Source of the DNA: Craspedostauros australis
Taxonomy: Eukaryota; Bacillariophyta; Bacillariophyceae; Mastogloiales; Achnanthaceae
DNA: 64,000 bases
Direction of reading: 5' to 3'
Assembly: GCA_026770025.1 (NCBI GenBank)
Contig: JAMXDE010000024.1
Location: 868,001-932,000, forward strand
The notes beneath the pieces were generated by a model, which saw only the letters and a program-made list of their open reading frames with translations, was not told the DNA's origin and searched no databases. This document shows positions 7,735 to 17,650 of this stretch, piece after piece. The position numbers were made by a program, and so were the translations under genes. The number at the start of each line of letters is the position of its first letter. Position 1 is the stretch's first letter.

Positions 7735-10368
7735 ATGAGGATCACTCTCGGAGCCAAGGTCGCTTGCAGATGCGGGCCTCGTCGGTCCAACGCACCTCGC
7801 AAAAAGCATGGCTACATCGTGGGACGCACGATCAAGGTTCTTCCTAAACACAACTGGATCGTCCATTGGGAATCCTTGGGTGTCGTATGCCAACACAGTT
7901 CCCAAACCCTCATTCGCCTGGAAGGCAATGAAAGTCCACTTCCCGACACCAAGGTTGAAGAATACATTCAAACCATCTTCGTTGGAAAAGGAGTTGCAGC
8001 ATTGGATGCTTTTGCAAAGAGCCACAGATTCCTCCTGCCACCAGAGACAATCACTGGACTGGCGGATGCACCTGCAGTCAGCCAAGACTTGGGTGTTGGG
8101 ACAAACTCTCCATCCAGCAACATTCTCCCAAGCAACAATCCGGCTGCAACTTCTCTACCACTGAACTCTCCTCCCATCAACATTCACCTGACCAACGTTC
8201 CGGCCGCGACTTCCCAACCAACAAACTCTTCGCACACGCCCCCAACCAACAAAGTCAGTATTGACGGCAGATCTGAAGAGCCGGAGGATGACGCATCTAT
8301 GGATTGCAACATTGACAACAACTTTGACAACGACGTGTTGAATTATGCAATTGAGATGGAGGAACAAATCCTCCACTATGAACTACATCATGCAGAGAAG
8401 GCCACACTGATCTCCAACAACACCTCCATCAGCATGGGATCTCGAGCCGACGTAATGACGTGGAAGGTTGTACCAGATGACCACATTGGTAGCCCCAAAG
8501 ATGGATCTTCACGGGAGTGGGTGGGGGTTGCAAACTTTGACTTCGCCAACCTAACTGTCGCGGGCAGGGACAGCAGGTACCAACGTATCAACATGCTGCA
8601 TCTCCTACAGCACATGTGGCCTGGCAACTGGAAGGTCCAGGTTGACAAGCTCAATCAAAGGATCATCACAAGGCAGCTTCCCACAAGAATATCAGAGGAT
8701 CAGATTGACAATCACCTCATATCTCATCACGAGTTTTGGGTGTTCTTTGGATTGCTCCTTCTGGGCACTATCGAAGGCACATCCTGCCTGTGGGGCGACA
8801 GAGACACTGAAGGATTCAAACAGCCAATGGACGTCACCGACCACATGAAGAATTATCGGTTTCGTGCCATCCGAGAATCACTGATCCCACACATCTTCGC
8901 AGATGCATCCAAGCAATTCTCGGATCCATGGTGGCAAATTCAACCAGGTGTGGGTGCTTTCAACGCGAAGCGGGCGGAGATCATGTGCACAAGCACACTG
9001 AAGGTGATGGATGAATCCATGAGTGCCTTCAAGACACGAACAACCAAGAATGGGAACCTTCCTCACCTATCCTTTGTCCGCCGCAAACCTGAGCCGCTGG
9101 GCGTGGAATTCAAGACCGTTGCCGATGGAGAGACAGGGATTATGCTGTTCTTGGAGATCCAACGGGGCAAGGAGGGAATGGAGGGTGCGGCCTTCCTTGA
9201 CAGGGTGAAGGGCAAGAACGCTGCATGCACCCTTCGCATGGCAGCAGCAACCAACGTCTGCACCGATCCTTCGAAATCTCCGGATGATCCACAGTTCAAC
9301 CAGGGCAAGAGCATCTTCCTGGGAGACTCGTGGTTCGCATCTGTGGAGGCCACCAAGGCGCTTGAAACAGAGCTGGGTGCGAAGTTCATCGGCATCGTGA
9401 AGACAGCTCATCGGTTGTACCCCAAAGTCTTCCTGGAGACCACAATGAAGGTGTGGCCATCCGGAAGCCAGCTGCTGATGGAAAGCGAGTGCGGCGGCCA
9501 CAAGTACTATGCACTGGGGTACAAGTACTGCAAGGCTAAGGTACTCTGCTTCGTCTTTTCCGCGGGAGCTGGGCATGCAGGCTGCGGGGCGCCGTATTTG
9601 TCGAAGTGGATCTCGGACGATGGGTGCCCCATGACAAAGAAAGTGGATCGGCTGAGTGTCGCTTCGAAGTACTTTGAAAGCTGCAACAAGGTTGACGTCC
9701 ACAACCAGGCTCAACAGGACATCCTCGGTCTGGAGAGAACTTGGCCCACACGCGACGGATACTTCAGGCTTGTCACGACTCTCTTTGGGATAACCGTTGT
9801 GGATGCATGGAGGGCATACCGATGCCACTTGGCGGGCAAGCACCAACACAAGAATGTGCCTCTCATGGATTTCGTGAACATGATGGTCAAAGACATGCTC
9901 CACAACAACGAAGCCCCTGATCCACCAAGCTCATTTGCCAGGATGAGAAGCGACCAGCCATCGGAAGTGCAATGTGGTGGCAATGGTGGCTCCTTGTCTT
10001 TGTTGACAACCGACGGTCCAGTCCATGCGACGACACAGGTGGCTGAGTGGCCCCGAGCAGACTTGATCAATGGCCACCACTTGGTAAAGCACCCAGGTAG
10101 AGTCCGGAACGGGAAGATTGACCATACGAAGCAGGGGATCGCCAGGTTCATGACGAGAGGGAAACGAGGCAGATGCTGTGTGTGCACGAACTCGTCAAGG
10201 TACCATTGCCTGAACTGTCGAACAGGGTCTCCAGGCCAAACTGTTTGGTGCTGCGAAATGAAGGAGTACGACGGAGTATTTCGACGATGTTTCGAAATCC
10301 ATGCAGAGAAACATGCAGGATCAAGGTCGCGTAGTTCCACACACCCAGACACCATGACAGATAGTTAA
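7735..10368 (+). CDS. PiggyBac-type (DDE_Tnp_1_7) transposase
   Basis: 877 residues, start ATG at 7735, no introns or stops. Residues about 1-95 look like a small basic Tudor/KOW-like module (GYIVGRTIKVLPKHNWIVHW), followed by a Ser/Pro/Asn-rich linker and an acidic segment. The catalytic core spans about residues 265-710. The three expected aspartates are visible: D426 in VMDESM, D531 in FLGDSWF and D654 in NKVDVHNQ, corresponding to the DDD triad that cuts and seals at 4-bp targets. The C terminus (about 812-865) is a cysteine-rich zinc-binding region (CCVC...YHCLNC...WCC...C...H), as in other piggyBac enzymes, where it binds the terminal repeats. The enzyme should act in the nucleus. Completeness suggests a functional copy, though expression cannot be judged. 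Confidence 0.93.
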   Translation: MRITLGAKVACRCGPRRSNAPRKKHGYIVGRTIKVLPKHNWIVHWESLGVVCQHSSQTLIRLEGNESPLPDTKVEEYIQTIFVGKGVAALDAFAKSHRFLLPPETITGLADAPAVSQDLGVGTNSPSSNILPSNNPAATSLPLNSPPINIHLTNVPAATSQPTNSSHTPPTNKVSIDGRSEEPEDDASMDCNIDNNFDNDVLNYAIEMEEQILHYELHHAEKATLISNNTSISMGSRADVMTWKVVPDDHIGSPKDGSSREWVGVANFDFANLTVAGRDSRYQRINMLHLLQHMWPGNWKVQVDKLNQRIITRQLPTRISEDQIDNHLISHHEFWVFFGLLLLGTIEGTSCLWGDRDTEGFKQPMDVTDHMKNYRFRAIRESLIPHIFADASKQFSDPWWQIQPGVGAFNAKRAEIMCTSTLKVMDESMSAFKTRTTKNGNLPHLSFVRRKPEPLGVEFKTVADGETGIMLFLEIQRGKEGMEGAAFLDRVKGKNAACTLRMAAATNVCTDPSKSPDDPQFNQGKSIFLGDSWFASVEATKALETELGAKFIGIVKTAHRLYPKVFLETTMKVWPSGSQLLMESECGGHKYYALGYKYCKAKVLCFVFSAGAGHAGCGAPYLSKWISDDGCPMTKKVDRLSVASKYFESCNKVDVHNQAQQDILGLERTWPTRDGYFRLVTTLFGITVVDAWRAYRCHLAGKHQHKNVPLMDFVNMMVKDMLHNNEAPDPPSSFARMRSDQPSEVQCGGNGGSLSLLTTDGPVHATTQVAEWPRADLINGHHLVKHPGRVRNGKIDHTKQGIARFMTRGKRGRCCVCTNSSRYHCLNCRTGSPGQTVWCCEMKEYDGVFRRCFEIHAEKHAGSRSRSSTHPDTMTDS

Positions 10369-10814
10369 AGAAAGATGAGTGAAGAAGTCTGTGTCACAAC
10401 TCTTTCTATGTTCAATGGATTGTATGCAACAGCCAATGCAATGCAGGAAAGGAAGTGAAACGCCGCAGGGGGGGATGATTGGCAGGAAGAAGCGATGCCA
10501 CCAGTTTTCAGTGACCCGACCCGTCGATATTGGATGTGGCAGAACTCAACGAGGAGAAGAGATGTGAACACCAAACTTCGGGGAGGGATGCAACAAATGC
10601 AGGACAGATAACTGGTAAAGTTTGGTGTTGGTAGGATTGAGTGAATGTTAATCCGGAGCAAAAGAGTGCGGATGTTGGTGTTTTTTTGCAAGTTGGTGCT
10701 GTTTCCCTCGTAGCGGCTCCGTAGAGTTGTACCAGGATTCGACTACTTCGACCCTGTAGCCCCTTGTGGCCCTTTGTGGCCCCAAATGGGGGCGACACAA
10801 AAAGCGGATAGGCA
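10369..10814. other. Non-coding right arm of transposon
   Basis: 446 bp from the transposase stop to the right end. It holds inverted copies of the GGGGCTACA/GGGCCACA subterminal repeats and the right terminal repeat. No gene seen. Confidence 0.55.
10799..10814 (-). repeat. Right terminal inverted repeat of piggyBac-type element
   Basis: Reverse complement reads TGCCTATCCGCTTTTT, a perfect 16-bp match to the left end at 6900. Confidence 0.92.
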
Positions 10815-10818
10815 CTAG
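10815..10818. repeat. Target site duplication, right copy (CTAG)
   Basis: Direct repeat of 6896-6899 immediately outside the right inverted repeat. Confidence 0.85.
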
Positions 10819-11878
10819 GTGCGTGGAGTACCTCGTTGAATCTGGCAAGGCCAACTTTGACGTGGAGAATCACAACAACCAAACACCCCTCCATGTGATC
10901 AAAGCAGAGAATCAGATCAGCATGATGAGATCGATCATGACTCGCCTCAGTCACCTCAACTCCCAACTACTGCGGCAAAAAGAACGCGTCACAAACACTA
11001 TCACAGGAATAGCGAATCGCAACAAGCCTGACACCCGCACGAGGACCAACGTCAGCATCGGCCAAGATCGACGCAGCGCTCTTCGCACCGAGACCAAGGC
11101 GGACATTGCTTTCCTGTGCGGAAACGGCGACAAACAAGAGACAATCGAGGCCAACAGTGGAGTCCTCGTGGTCACCGTTCCATCCATCCAGCGATTGATC
11201 GACTCCGGAATCCAATATCAGCCTCCATCCAGTAATGCAAGCAGTGATACACACAGTGATGCCACTGGCCACATCCAAACAGCCGTCTCTCTTCTCAATT
11301 TCCAACCAAAATATGTCCGACATGTCCTCCAATGCATCTATGCAGGTGAGATATCCTTCGACGACAGCGCTCATGACGGCGCGGGTGCTATTGATGACGA
11401 CGATCTTGAGCAGGATCAGGATCTGCCAACACCCACCCTCAATGGACACGATGATCTCCAACAGCTAATTCTTGTGGCCAATGAATTCGGCTTCTGGCGA
11501 CTCAAGCTTGTTCTTGAAGTAGAGTTGGCTCGCAAGTATCTCACAGAGGGCACCATGATAGATGTCTTGATCTTTGCCGATCAGCATCAGTGTGCACTGT
11601 TGAAAGATGCGACAATGAGTGTGGTGACTGAAAATGCCAGAGACTTGTTCACTCATCCAGATTTCAGCAAGCTGATTCCACACCATCAACTCATGAGAGA
11701 GACTCAGACCTATTGCAGTGGACGAGAATCGAGCAACGGGCTTGATGAAATGCACAGCCCCATGTCCATGATGGAGTTGTACAAAGCTTTGGATGAAGGC
11801 GAGGGGAGTGCGCAAATGGACACCTACATGGATCGCGCAACGTTGATACACTTCGTGCGCGCCATGGAATCACCATAG
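10819..11878 (+). pseudogene. Ankyrin-BTB gene, 3' half (disrupted by transposon)
   Basis: Continuation of the gene broken at 6899. It opens mid-repeat with CVEYLVESGKANFDVE, finishing ankyrin repeat 9, then a partial repeat 10 (NNQTPLH). A basic linker with coiled-coil character follows. The rest resembles a BTB/POZ-BACK region: KADIAFLCGNG near its start, FQPKYVRHVLQCIYAGEI in the middle (the BTB core has an acidic insertion), and FADQHQCALLKDATMSVV in the helical tail. BTB proteins commonly bridge targets to cullin-3 ubiquitin ligases, with the ankyrin array as the likely recognition part; that role is inferred from the family. This piece has no start codon of its own in a good position (the first in-frame ATG, at 10766, lies inside the transposon arm), so it is probably not made from this allele. 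Confidence 0.85.
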
Positions 11879-13486
11879 AGTATGGTGAGGAATTCCGACC
11901 AGTGGTGGGACCGGCAAAGAGGCGTGAAGCCCCACAACAACGACCCTTGACGAGCAAACGCGTCATGGAGTGCTCCGTAGTACTTGCACAAGGACGGGAG
12001 ATGAGGAAGATTCGTAGAGTGGAGTAGAGTAGTTGGAATACCATGCATAGTATTTGTAGTCAGAGTAGCAATGATGATGATAATCGGAATGCAATGAGGT
12101 GACGCATCCAATGCTGCGTCGATTAAGGTCTCCAGGACTGTCTCGTTGACGGCGGGGGTGTTGGTCTGGTTACAAGATCGGGCCATTGGACGGCGATGCG
12201 CTAGGAATGTTGGACTACCCTCAGGATGACAGGCCTCTCGGGAGATTGCTCATATGTAATATGATAGACTGTATTGTAACATATGATATGATACAATATT
12301 CCTTAATATATTACACGATATTATACTTGGTACCTATTAGATCGCATGGCTCCTCGGATGGCACCATTGGTCCTGGGGAGAAACAAAAGGTTGGAACAAG
12401 GCCGTAGCCATCGTGGTTATGGTCATGGCCACTGCTCCTGTCATTCTACTTCCACCGTGGTCGTACGCAAACTCCTCTATTATCAAGACATCATCAGCTT
12501 CTTTTTGCGACACCATCCGCATCTACGCAGCCAAGTGCCAACGCAACCACCACAAACGTAGACCCGCCACCATACAGGTGGTTGATGTCGTGATCTTGAC
12601 TCTCATGCGTCCTCAAATTGCGTCCTGGGCTCCCTAACTTCGTTTCGAAGCACAAATGTTCAGCATTGATTATGTCCATCCGCTGTACGGTCGATGCATT
12701 TTCGGACATATTTTTGACGAACAAAACGTCGAACACTAAGAATATGTTGCAAGCTCTTCCTACAACGTCATTGTGTGTTGAAGCATTTGTGAGAAAATGT
12801 CAGTGTGCGGACGTGTCAGGTTAGGGTTGATGTCAAACCGGTGAAACACAAAGTACAAGCGCTCGGCAAGCTTCGGACTTGTTCCGGTGGCACATCTTGA
12901 CCTCGAGTTCGTGAACCAATCGTGATCTTGTGAAAACCACATCACTCCAACGTGCATGCGTCCTCGAACGAGTCGAAATGGTGCACAGAGCATTCGACAG
13001 ACAGCTTCTTCCGTCCATGTCCATGCGAGGAAGCGATTGATGTTCCCGTTCGCGTGATGTGGTGGAGATCGATAGAGATCCGTCGAAATCGAATTGCGCT
13101 GGTACCGGTTGAATCTCGGCGAGGATGCTGCCTGAGCACAACATCGCCGGCTGTTGGAATACGAACACATCTTCGTCGACTTCGATCGTCGTCTTTCGCT
13201 GGTCGCTATGTCTGCTTTCGAACTCCACGTCGTTCTGTGCGCACTCGTACATGTAGTTGTACTGGCGCGGATGATTGCATCTGTGGACCAATCTTGCGAA
13301 ACATCCCAAAAGAGATCCATGGGAGGCGCGTGGCTGGTGTGAAGGGTTGGAGAGAGAGAGAGAGAGAGCCTCAGACATGATCTCGTCTCACAAAAGACGA
13401 ATCTCGAGCACCATAGAAGGCAACACGAAGACCAAGGGCATCAGACTCGCACACAAGCACTCCAGGAGGTATATTCACCTAGAATC
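11879..13486. other. Gene-free spacer with AT-rich stretch
   Basis: 1.6 kb without a supported gene. About 12245-12340 is strongly AT-rich (ATATGATA/TTAATATATTA). A (GA)n tract lies at 13350-13368, about 120 bp before the next start codon. Several overlapping ORFs of 140-190 codons on both strands (12760-13380) lack motifs and overlap one another, so I do not call them. Confidence 0.5.
13350..13368. repeat. (GA)n microsatellite
   Basis: Nineteen bases of GA repeat in the presumed promoter or 5' UTR of the PRXL2-like gene. Confidence 0.85.
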
Positions 13487-14464
13487 ATGACGACAGCACT
13501 ACCATACGCTCGATCCGCCACTCAGGCGGGAACACCACCCTCAAAACAGCAGAGGCGACAGCGCCGCAAGCAGCAGTTGCAATTGCAGCACGAGGATGAG
13601 CAGGAGGAGATGGCGGAGGATCCCACCATGTTCTTATCCTCCTCACATCCGCAGGACATGAACTGCACAAGCGATCACTGCGGACCACGCGCCGTCAGCG
13701 CTTCGGGAGGACACCGCAAGAAAGCCACCGACGGCAGTCTGCGCGAGAAGTACGGCAAGCGCATTCAACCGGAGCGGCTGTACCAGATCCCGCTGGTCCC
13801 GGTCGATTGCCGCTTCGGCGTCGTGCGCGACGATGAGGATGCCTGCCATCCGCTGCATTCCACCATCAAGTCCCAGCGCCGCATGCAGGCGTCGACGATG
13901 ACGGTGGTGTTCTGCATCCGACGTCCTGGCTGCGGCAGCTGCCGCGATCATGCGCAGCAGCTCGTGAAGCTCGTGGAAGACCTGAATCAGCAGGAGCAGG
14001 AAATGCGGATCATCGCCAATTCGGGCGGCGTCGTGCGCGAGTCATCGCGACGCAGCAGCTCCAAGCGTGCGGAGGGGCAGAAGGTGGCCCTCGTGGGGAT
14101 CACGAAGCACGGGCAAGGCGTCGACGACGAGGCGATGATCAACTTCTACCAGACCTACTTCCAGCGCTATCCCGTGCTCAAGGACGAGCAGTGGCAGACG
14201 TACCAGGCGCTGGGAGGCCGCAAGATTTCGCTGATGAAGCTGCTGCGCATGGCGCCGCGCATGATGCGACGCTACGAAGACAACAACATCGAGAACGTTC
14301 CGTTCGGCGGCGATATCTGGACGCAGGGTGGCGTCTTGATCTTTGATCGCAGCGGCGAGCTGCGGCATGTGCAGTATGAGGAATACGGCAAGCGTTTGGA
14401 CGTGGACGAGATCAAGACGGTGCTGCGCAACGTTCAGAGAGAGCAGCGTGCGTCCACGGCATGA
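13487..14464 (+). CDS. PRXL2/AhpC-TSA-like thioredoxin-fold protein
   Basis: 325 residues, ATG at 13487. The N-terminal ~125 residues are Gln/Arg-rich and probably disordered. Residues about 138-310 resemble the peroxiredoxin-like 2 (FAM213/SelU-type) fold: a beta strand (MTVVFCIRRPGCGSCRDHA) carrying C149-G-S-C152, helix, an ALVGITKHG strand, then the characteristic GGDIWTQGGVLIFDRSGELRH strand-turn-strand and EYGKRLDVDEI helix. The CxxC pair suggests thiol redox activity; family members that conserve it are small-molecule or lipid oxidoreductases. An Arg/Ser insertion (about 180-198) interrupts the fold. I see no clear targeting peptide. The C-x-x-C could instead be structural. Confidence 0.75.
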   Translation: MTTALPYARSATQAGTPPSKQQRRQRRKQQLQLQHEDEQEEMAEDPTMFLSSSHPQDMNCTSDHCGPRAVSASGGHRKKATDGSLREKYGKRIQPERLYQIPLVPVDCRFGVVRDDEDACHPLHSTIKSQRRMQASTMTVVFCIRRPGCGSCRDHAQQLVKLVEDLNQQEQEMRIIANSGGVVRESSRRSSSKRAEGQKVALVGITKHGQGVDDEAMINFYQTYFQRYPVLKDEQWQTYQALGGRKISLMKLLRMAPRMMRRYEDNNIENVPFGGDIWTQGGVLIFDRSGELRHVQYEEYGKRLDVDEIKTVLRNVQREQRASTA

Positions 14465-14686
14465 ACGTCGTGGTGCGCATGGACAGTTTGGTCTCTCCGT
14501 TCATGTTCTTCTTGCTGGTTGCACATTCTTCAACATCGAGTACTCCACTCTATTACACACCAATAATGCATGAACAGTTTTTTTCCAAACACCGTTGTTT
14601 ACTATATTTCTTGTTTGTATTATTGTCGGTTCGTCCATGTTTGCTGCAGGTCAGTCTGCGCATGTTTGTGTCTCCGTCATTATCAT

Positions 14687-15337
14687 TCAATCCAAGAGGA
14701 TGGATCGCAATCGCTGCGTTCGGATCATGCGGCGCCACTTCTTGGGAGACGTTGGCTGTTTGCGCTTGGAGACGGTCTTCTTGGGTGTTGCCTTCTTGGT
14801 GAGGCGTCTGGTGGGGGATCTTGCGACTGGCGCTGGAGTGGCATGCGCCACGCTGGCCTCCACGCTGCGATCGTCGCTGTCGCCATCGTTGCTGGCTGGG
14901 GGGATGGAGCTCATGCCATCATCGTCACTGTCGCTGCTGGAAGATGTCACAGAGGTCATGTCTTCGTCTTGGTCGTCGTTGCTGACTGGCGGGATGGAGC
15001 TGATGTCGTCATCGTGGCTCTCGCTGTCGTCGTCCTGAGTGGCTGGCAGCGCGACTTGGTTTGCGGGCTTCTGCTCGACCGTCTCGTTCTTCTTGGCTTC
15101 CAGCGCTTGCATCTCTTGGTTGAGGGCGTTGCATTCTTGCTTCAGAGACTTGATGCTCGCCTTGAGTCCATCTTGCTTGGTCCGCATGCTGTGCGCTTCG
15201 CGTTCGATGGCCCACATGGCGATCTTGGCATCTTGCATGCACTCCAGCAGAGTCGTGAGGTTGTCCTTGATGTCATGGCTATCGGTGTTGGCAACATTGT
15301 TGACAAAGGTGTTGGTGGTGGGAGCTGCGGCTGGCAT
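14687..15337 (-). CDS. Small coiled-coil protein, acidic middle, basic tail (unknown function)
   Basis: 216 residues, ATG at 15337 chosen because the preceding frame is leader-like. Residues about 22-95 form a continuous predicted coiled coil (IKDNLTTLLECMQDAKIAM, then SIKSLKQECNALNQEMQAL). A Ser/Asp-rich segment holds two copies of DD-I/M-SSIPP-SNDD, and the C terminus is Lys/Arg/Pro-rich (SPTRRLTKKATPKKTVSKRK), which looks nuclear. No known domain recognised. It is convergent with the PRXL2-like gene and divergent from dUTPase. A chromatin or kinetochore role is possible but unsupported. Confidence 0.7.
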   Translation of the reverse strand: MPAAAPTTNTFVNNVANTDSHDIKDNLTTLLECMQDAKIAMWAIEREAHSMRTKQDGLKASIKSLKQECNALNQEMQALEAKKNETVEQKPANQVALPATQDDDSESHDDDISSIPPVSNDDQDEDMTSVTSSSSDSDDDGMSSIPPASNDGDSDDRSVEASVAHATPAPVARSPTRRLTKKATPKKTVSKRKQPTSPKKWRRMIRTQRLRSILLD

Positions 15338-16270
15338 GATTGAGGTGTTGGAGTGGCTGCGGAACGGAATGGCAATGAGAATGTTGGATTGTGTGTTTGA
15401 TTTGTGAGGAAGAAGATGAGATCTTTTCTTTGTTCTGTGCTTCATCATTTGTTCACATGTGTGAGGTCCACCATGTCGCCACTTCTGCAAGAAACGCCAA
15501 ACAAAAAGCGGCGCGCCGTCGCGAAACTTGACTCCGACACCAATTCATGACAACCAACACACTTTCTGTACGTGGTCTAGCATATAGATTGAAAGGTATA
15601 ACACCACCATCCCCTTGAAACCCTACTCCATTAGATGATTATAAAAGTCTCATATGATGATTCACATCCTCCAAATAGGATATATCTTCATATTGATGTC
15701 AGTAGGGAGCGTCATAAGATGCACATAGTCTACATCTACAGAAGGTGAGAATTTCGAGAGCGTGTATTTTCTGGCGCGGCCATTTCTTCCTCGCGCTGCG
15801 TCTGTCTGTCGTCCGATGAGGAAAGCGTTGAACTTCGCGCCAAAAATATTGCGGAACTCGCTGGTCACGTGGCCGGTGTGTTTGGAACAATCGGTTCTGC
15901 CGTTTCGAACAACGGGCGTTTTCGGTCACGCGAAAAAAGCGGAACGATGTTTTGTGCAGCGTCGCCATCTCATCACAAACACGTCAACAGCGAGCAACGG
16001 AGAGGAACAAGGAGCGCACAGGCAACGGTCGTCAAGACTTGAACACACGTACTTTACGCAAAGCACAGTTCTGCGCGACGACAACCAACGCACTTCAACC
16101 ACAATCTTTCCACACCACTCTCCACCATTCGGTTCTTTCGCCCCCTTTCGTGGTTTGTCCGAAGCCAGAGCTTGCTCTCCTTCCAAACTTTGGCGAGAAC
16201 AACCACAGCAACAACCACAGGAACAACCGCAGTATCAGCAGCAACAAGGGCAGCGACAACAACTACCACA
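15338..16270. promoter_or_regulatory. Divergent upstream region of coiled-coil and dUTPase genes
   Basis: 933 bp between the two start codons. The right part (about 16190-16265) is CAA/CAG-rich leader. No RNA gene or conserved motif recognised; short ORFs near 15660-15970 on the minus strand were not convincing. Confidence 0.45.
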
Positions 16271-17650
16271 ATGACTCCAACCGCAACAGCAACTGTCGCC
16301 TTCATCCTTCCGCGGAACAGGAACAGCGGCGCCATCGGCACCAGCGGCCTCGTGCAAGCACGCACAGCACAGCAAACTGCCGACAAGATGTTCTCCAGCT
16401 CCTCTCAATCATCGGGCAGCATCGATCCCAGCGACGAGATGGCGCACTCCTCGCAGGAACCGCTGCGCGTCAAGAAGCTCAACGAAAACGCCACGATCCC
16501 AACCCGCGGCTCCCCACAGGCTGCCGGCGTCGACCTCAGCAGCTGCGAGGCCGTGACCGTGGCGCCCAACTCCCGCAAGGTCATCAAGACCGGACTCGCC
16601 ATCGCCTGTCCGCTTGGCACCTACGCGCGCATCGCACCGCGCAGCGGACTCACCGTCAAGAAGGGCATCCACGTGGGCGCGGGCGTCGTCGATGCTGACT
16701 ACCGTGGCGAGGTCGGCGTCGTCGTCTTCAACCTCGGCGACGAAGATTGGGAGATCAAGGTCGGCGATCGCATCGCGCAGCTCATCCTCGAGGAGGTCCG
16801 CATGGTCCCCGTCGAGATCTGCGACTCGCTCGATGACACCGATCGTGGTGCGGGTGGCTTCGGGTCCACGGGAGTCTCGCGCTCCGTCAGCCCCGTGCCG
16901 GAAAGCGCGCCGAGTGCGAAGCGTGCCAAGCTCGAAGAACCGGACTGCGCCATGAGCAGTGCCAGCGGCAGCGACAGCGTTTCCATGTCGAGCGTCGAGG
17001 AGTCCTCGCAACCAGACACCGCAACGGGCAACGACAACGTTGCGCCACCACAGATGACATCCAGCACCAATGACGTTGCTGCGCTCGACGCGCCAACCAG
17101 CGTGGATGTCACGTCCCCCCAACCGGACATGATGCCCAACCATGACGGCACCCTGCGACCAGATGCGCCGACCAACAATGCCGTGCCAATGCAGACCGAT
17201 ACGGTGGTTAGCGATGACTTGACGGTGCAGCCTGGCGTCGCCTCCAGTGCCAAAGCCACAGAAGAAACAACCAGCAACGCTGAACCGACACAGGTAGACA
17301 CGGCTTCCAGCGACCCTGAGTCGATGCCGACGGACCCATCAATGAGTGATGATACAACGTTGCAACAGCCAGACCTCACCGCCAGTGCCAATACTACCCC
17401 AACTCCGGAAGCGCCAGCCAGCAGCGACACTCCGATGGAACCAGATGCCACCATGAACACCCACACCACATCCACTCCAGACGACACGCGCAGCAACGAT
17501 GCTCCAATGGAACCCAATGCGACAGCTACCGACGCCATCTCACCCACACACGAAACATCAGCGAGCTGCGACGATCTTGGTCCAAAGCCAGACCCACCCA
17601 CCAGTGCCAACACCACTGTGAAGCCAGATCCGACAACCGGCACCAACTGA
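16271..17650 (+). CDS. DUT: Deoxyuridine triphosphatase with long C-terminal extension
   Basis: 459 residues from the ATG at 16271; an internal ATG at 16388 (MFSSSSQ) would give a form without the Thr/Ala/Arg-rich N terminus, which could be an organelle-targeting peptide. All five motifs of trimeric dUTPases are present and in order: AGVDLSS (about 85), RIAPRSGL (about 120), GVVDADYRGEVG (about 138, with the catalytic Asp), GDRIAQLILEE (about 165) and RGAGGFGSTG (about 192). The enzyme hydrolyses dUTP to dUMP and pyrophosphate, preventing uracil incorporation and feeding dTMP synthesis. Odd: dUTPases normally end just after motif V, which folds over a neighbouring subunit's active site. Here about 260 further residues follow, rich in Thr, Pro, Asp and Ser with a loosely repeated PD-x-TSSD-x-M pattern. 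Confidence 0.93.
   Translation: MTPTATATVAFILPRNRNSGAIGTSGLVQARTAQQTADKMFSSSSQSSGSIDPSDEMAHSSQEPLRVKKLNENATIPTRGSPQAAGVDLSSCEAVTVAPNSRKVIKTGLAIACPLGTYARIAPRSGLTVKKGIHVGAGVVDADYRGEVGVVVFNLGDEDWEIKVGDRIAQLILEEVRMVPVEICDSLDDTDRGAGGFGSTGVSRSVSPVPESAPSAKRAKLEEPDCAMSSASGSDSVSMSSVEESSQPDTATGNDNVAPPQMTSSTNDVAALDAPTSVDVTSPQPDMMPNHDGTLRPDAPTNNAVPMQTDTVVSDDLTVQPGVASSAKATEETTSNAEPTQVDTASSDPESMPTDPSMSDDTTLQQPDLTASANTTPTPEAPASSDTPMEPDATMNTHTTSTPDDTRSNDAPMEPNATATDAISPTHETSASCDDLGPKPDPPTSANTTVKPDPTTGTN

Larger units (their letters stand above)
6900..10814 (+). mobile_element. Complete piggyBac-type DNA transposon
   Basis: 3915 bp, bounded by 16-bp perfect terminal inverted repeats TGCCTATCCGCTTTTT (6900-6915 and, inverted, 10799-10814) and flanked by CTAG duplications. 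Subterminal regions at both ends carry repeated GGGGCTACA / GGGCCACA motifs, at about 6925-6962 and 7168-7192 on the left and in inverted orientation at about 10752-10790 on the right, plus a CCTGGTACAA motif nearby on each side. One intact transposase (7735-10368) lies inside in the same orientation as the host gene. It sits within the ninth ankyrin repeat of an ankyrin-BTB gene. Matching inverted repeats, an intact ORF and an undamaged host frame suggest a young and possibly active copy. The 4-bp duplication and transposase type agree with the piggyBac superfamily, but the CTAG target is atypical. Confidence 0.92.

Noticed and set aside
12760-13380. Overlapping ORFs of 140-190 codons on both strands
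   Set aside because: Mutually overlapping, no motifs, no consistent start; likely non-coding.
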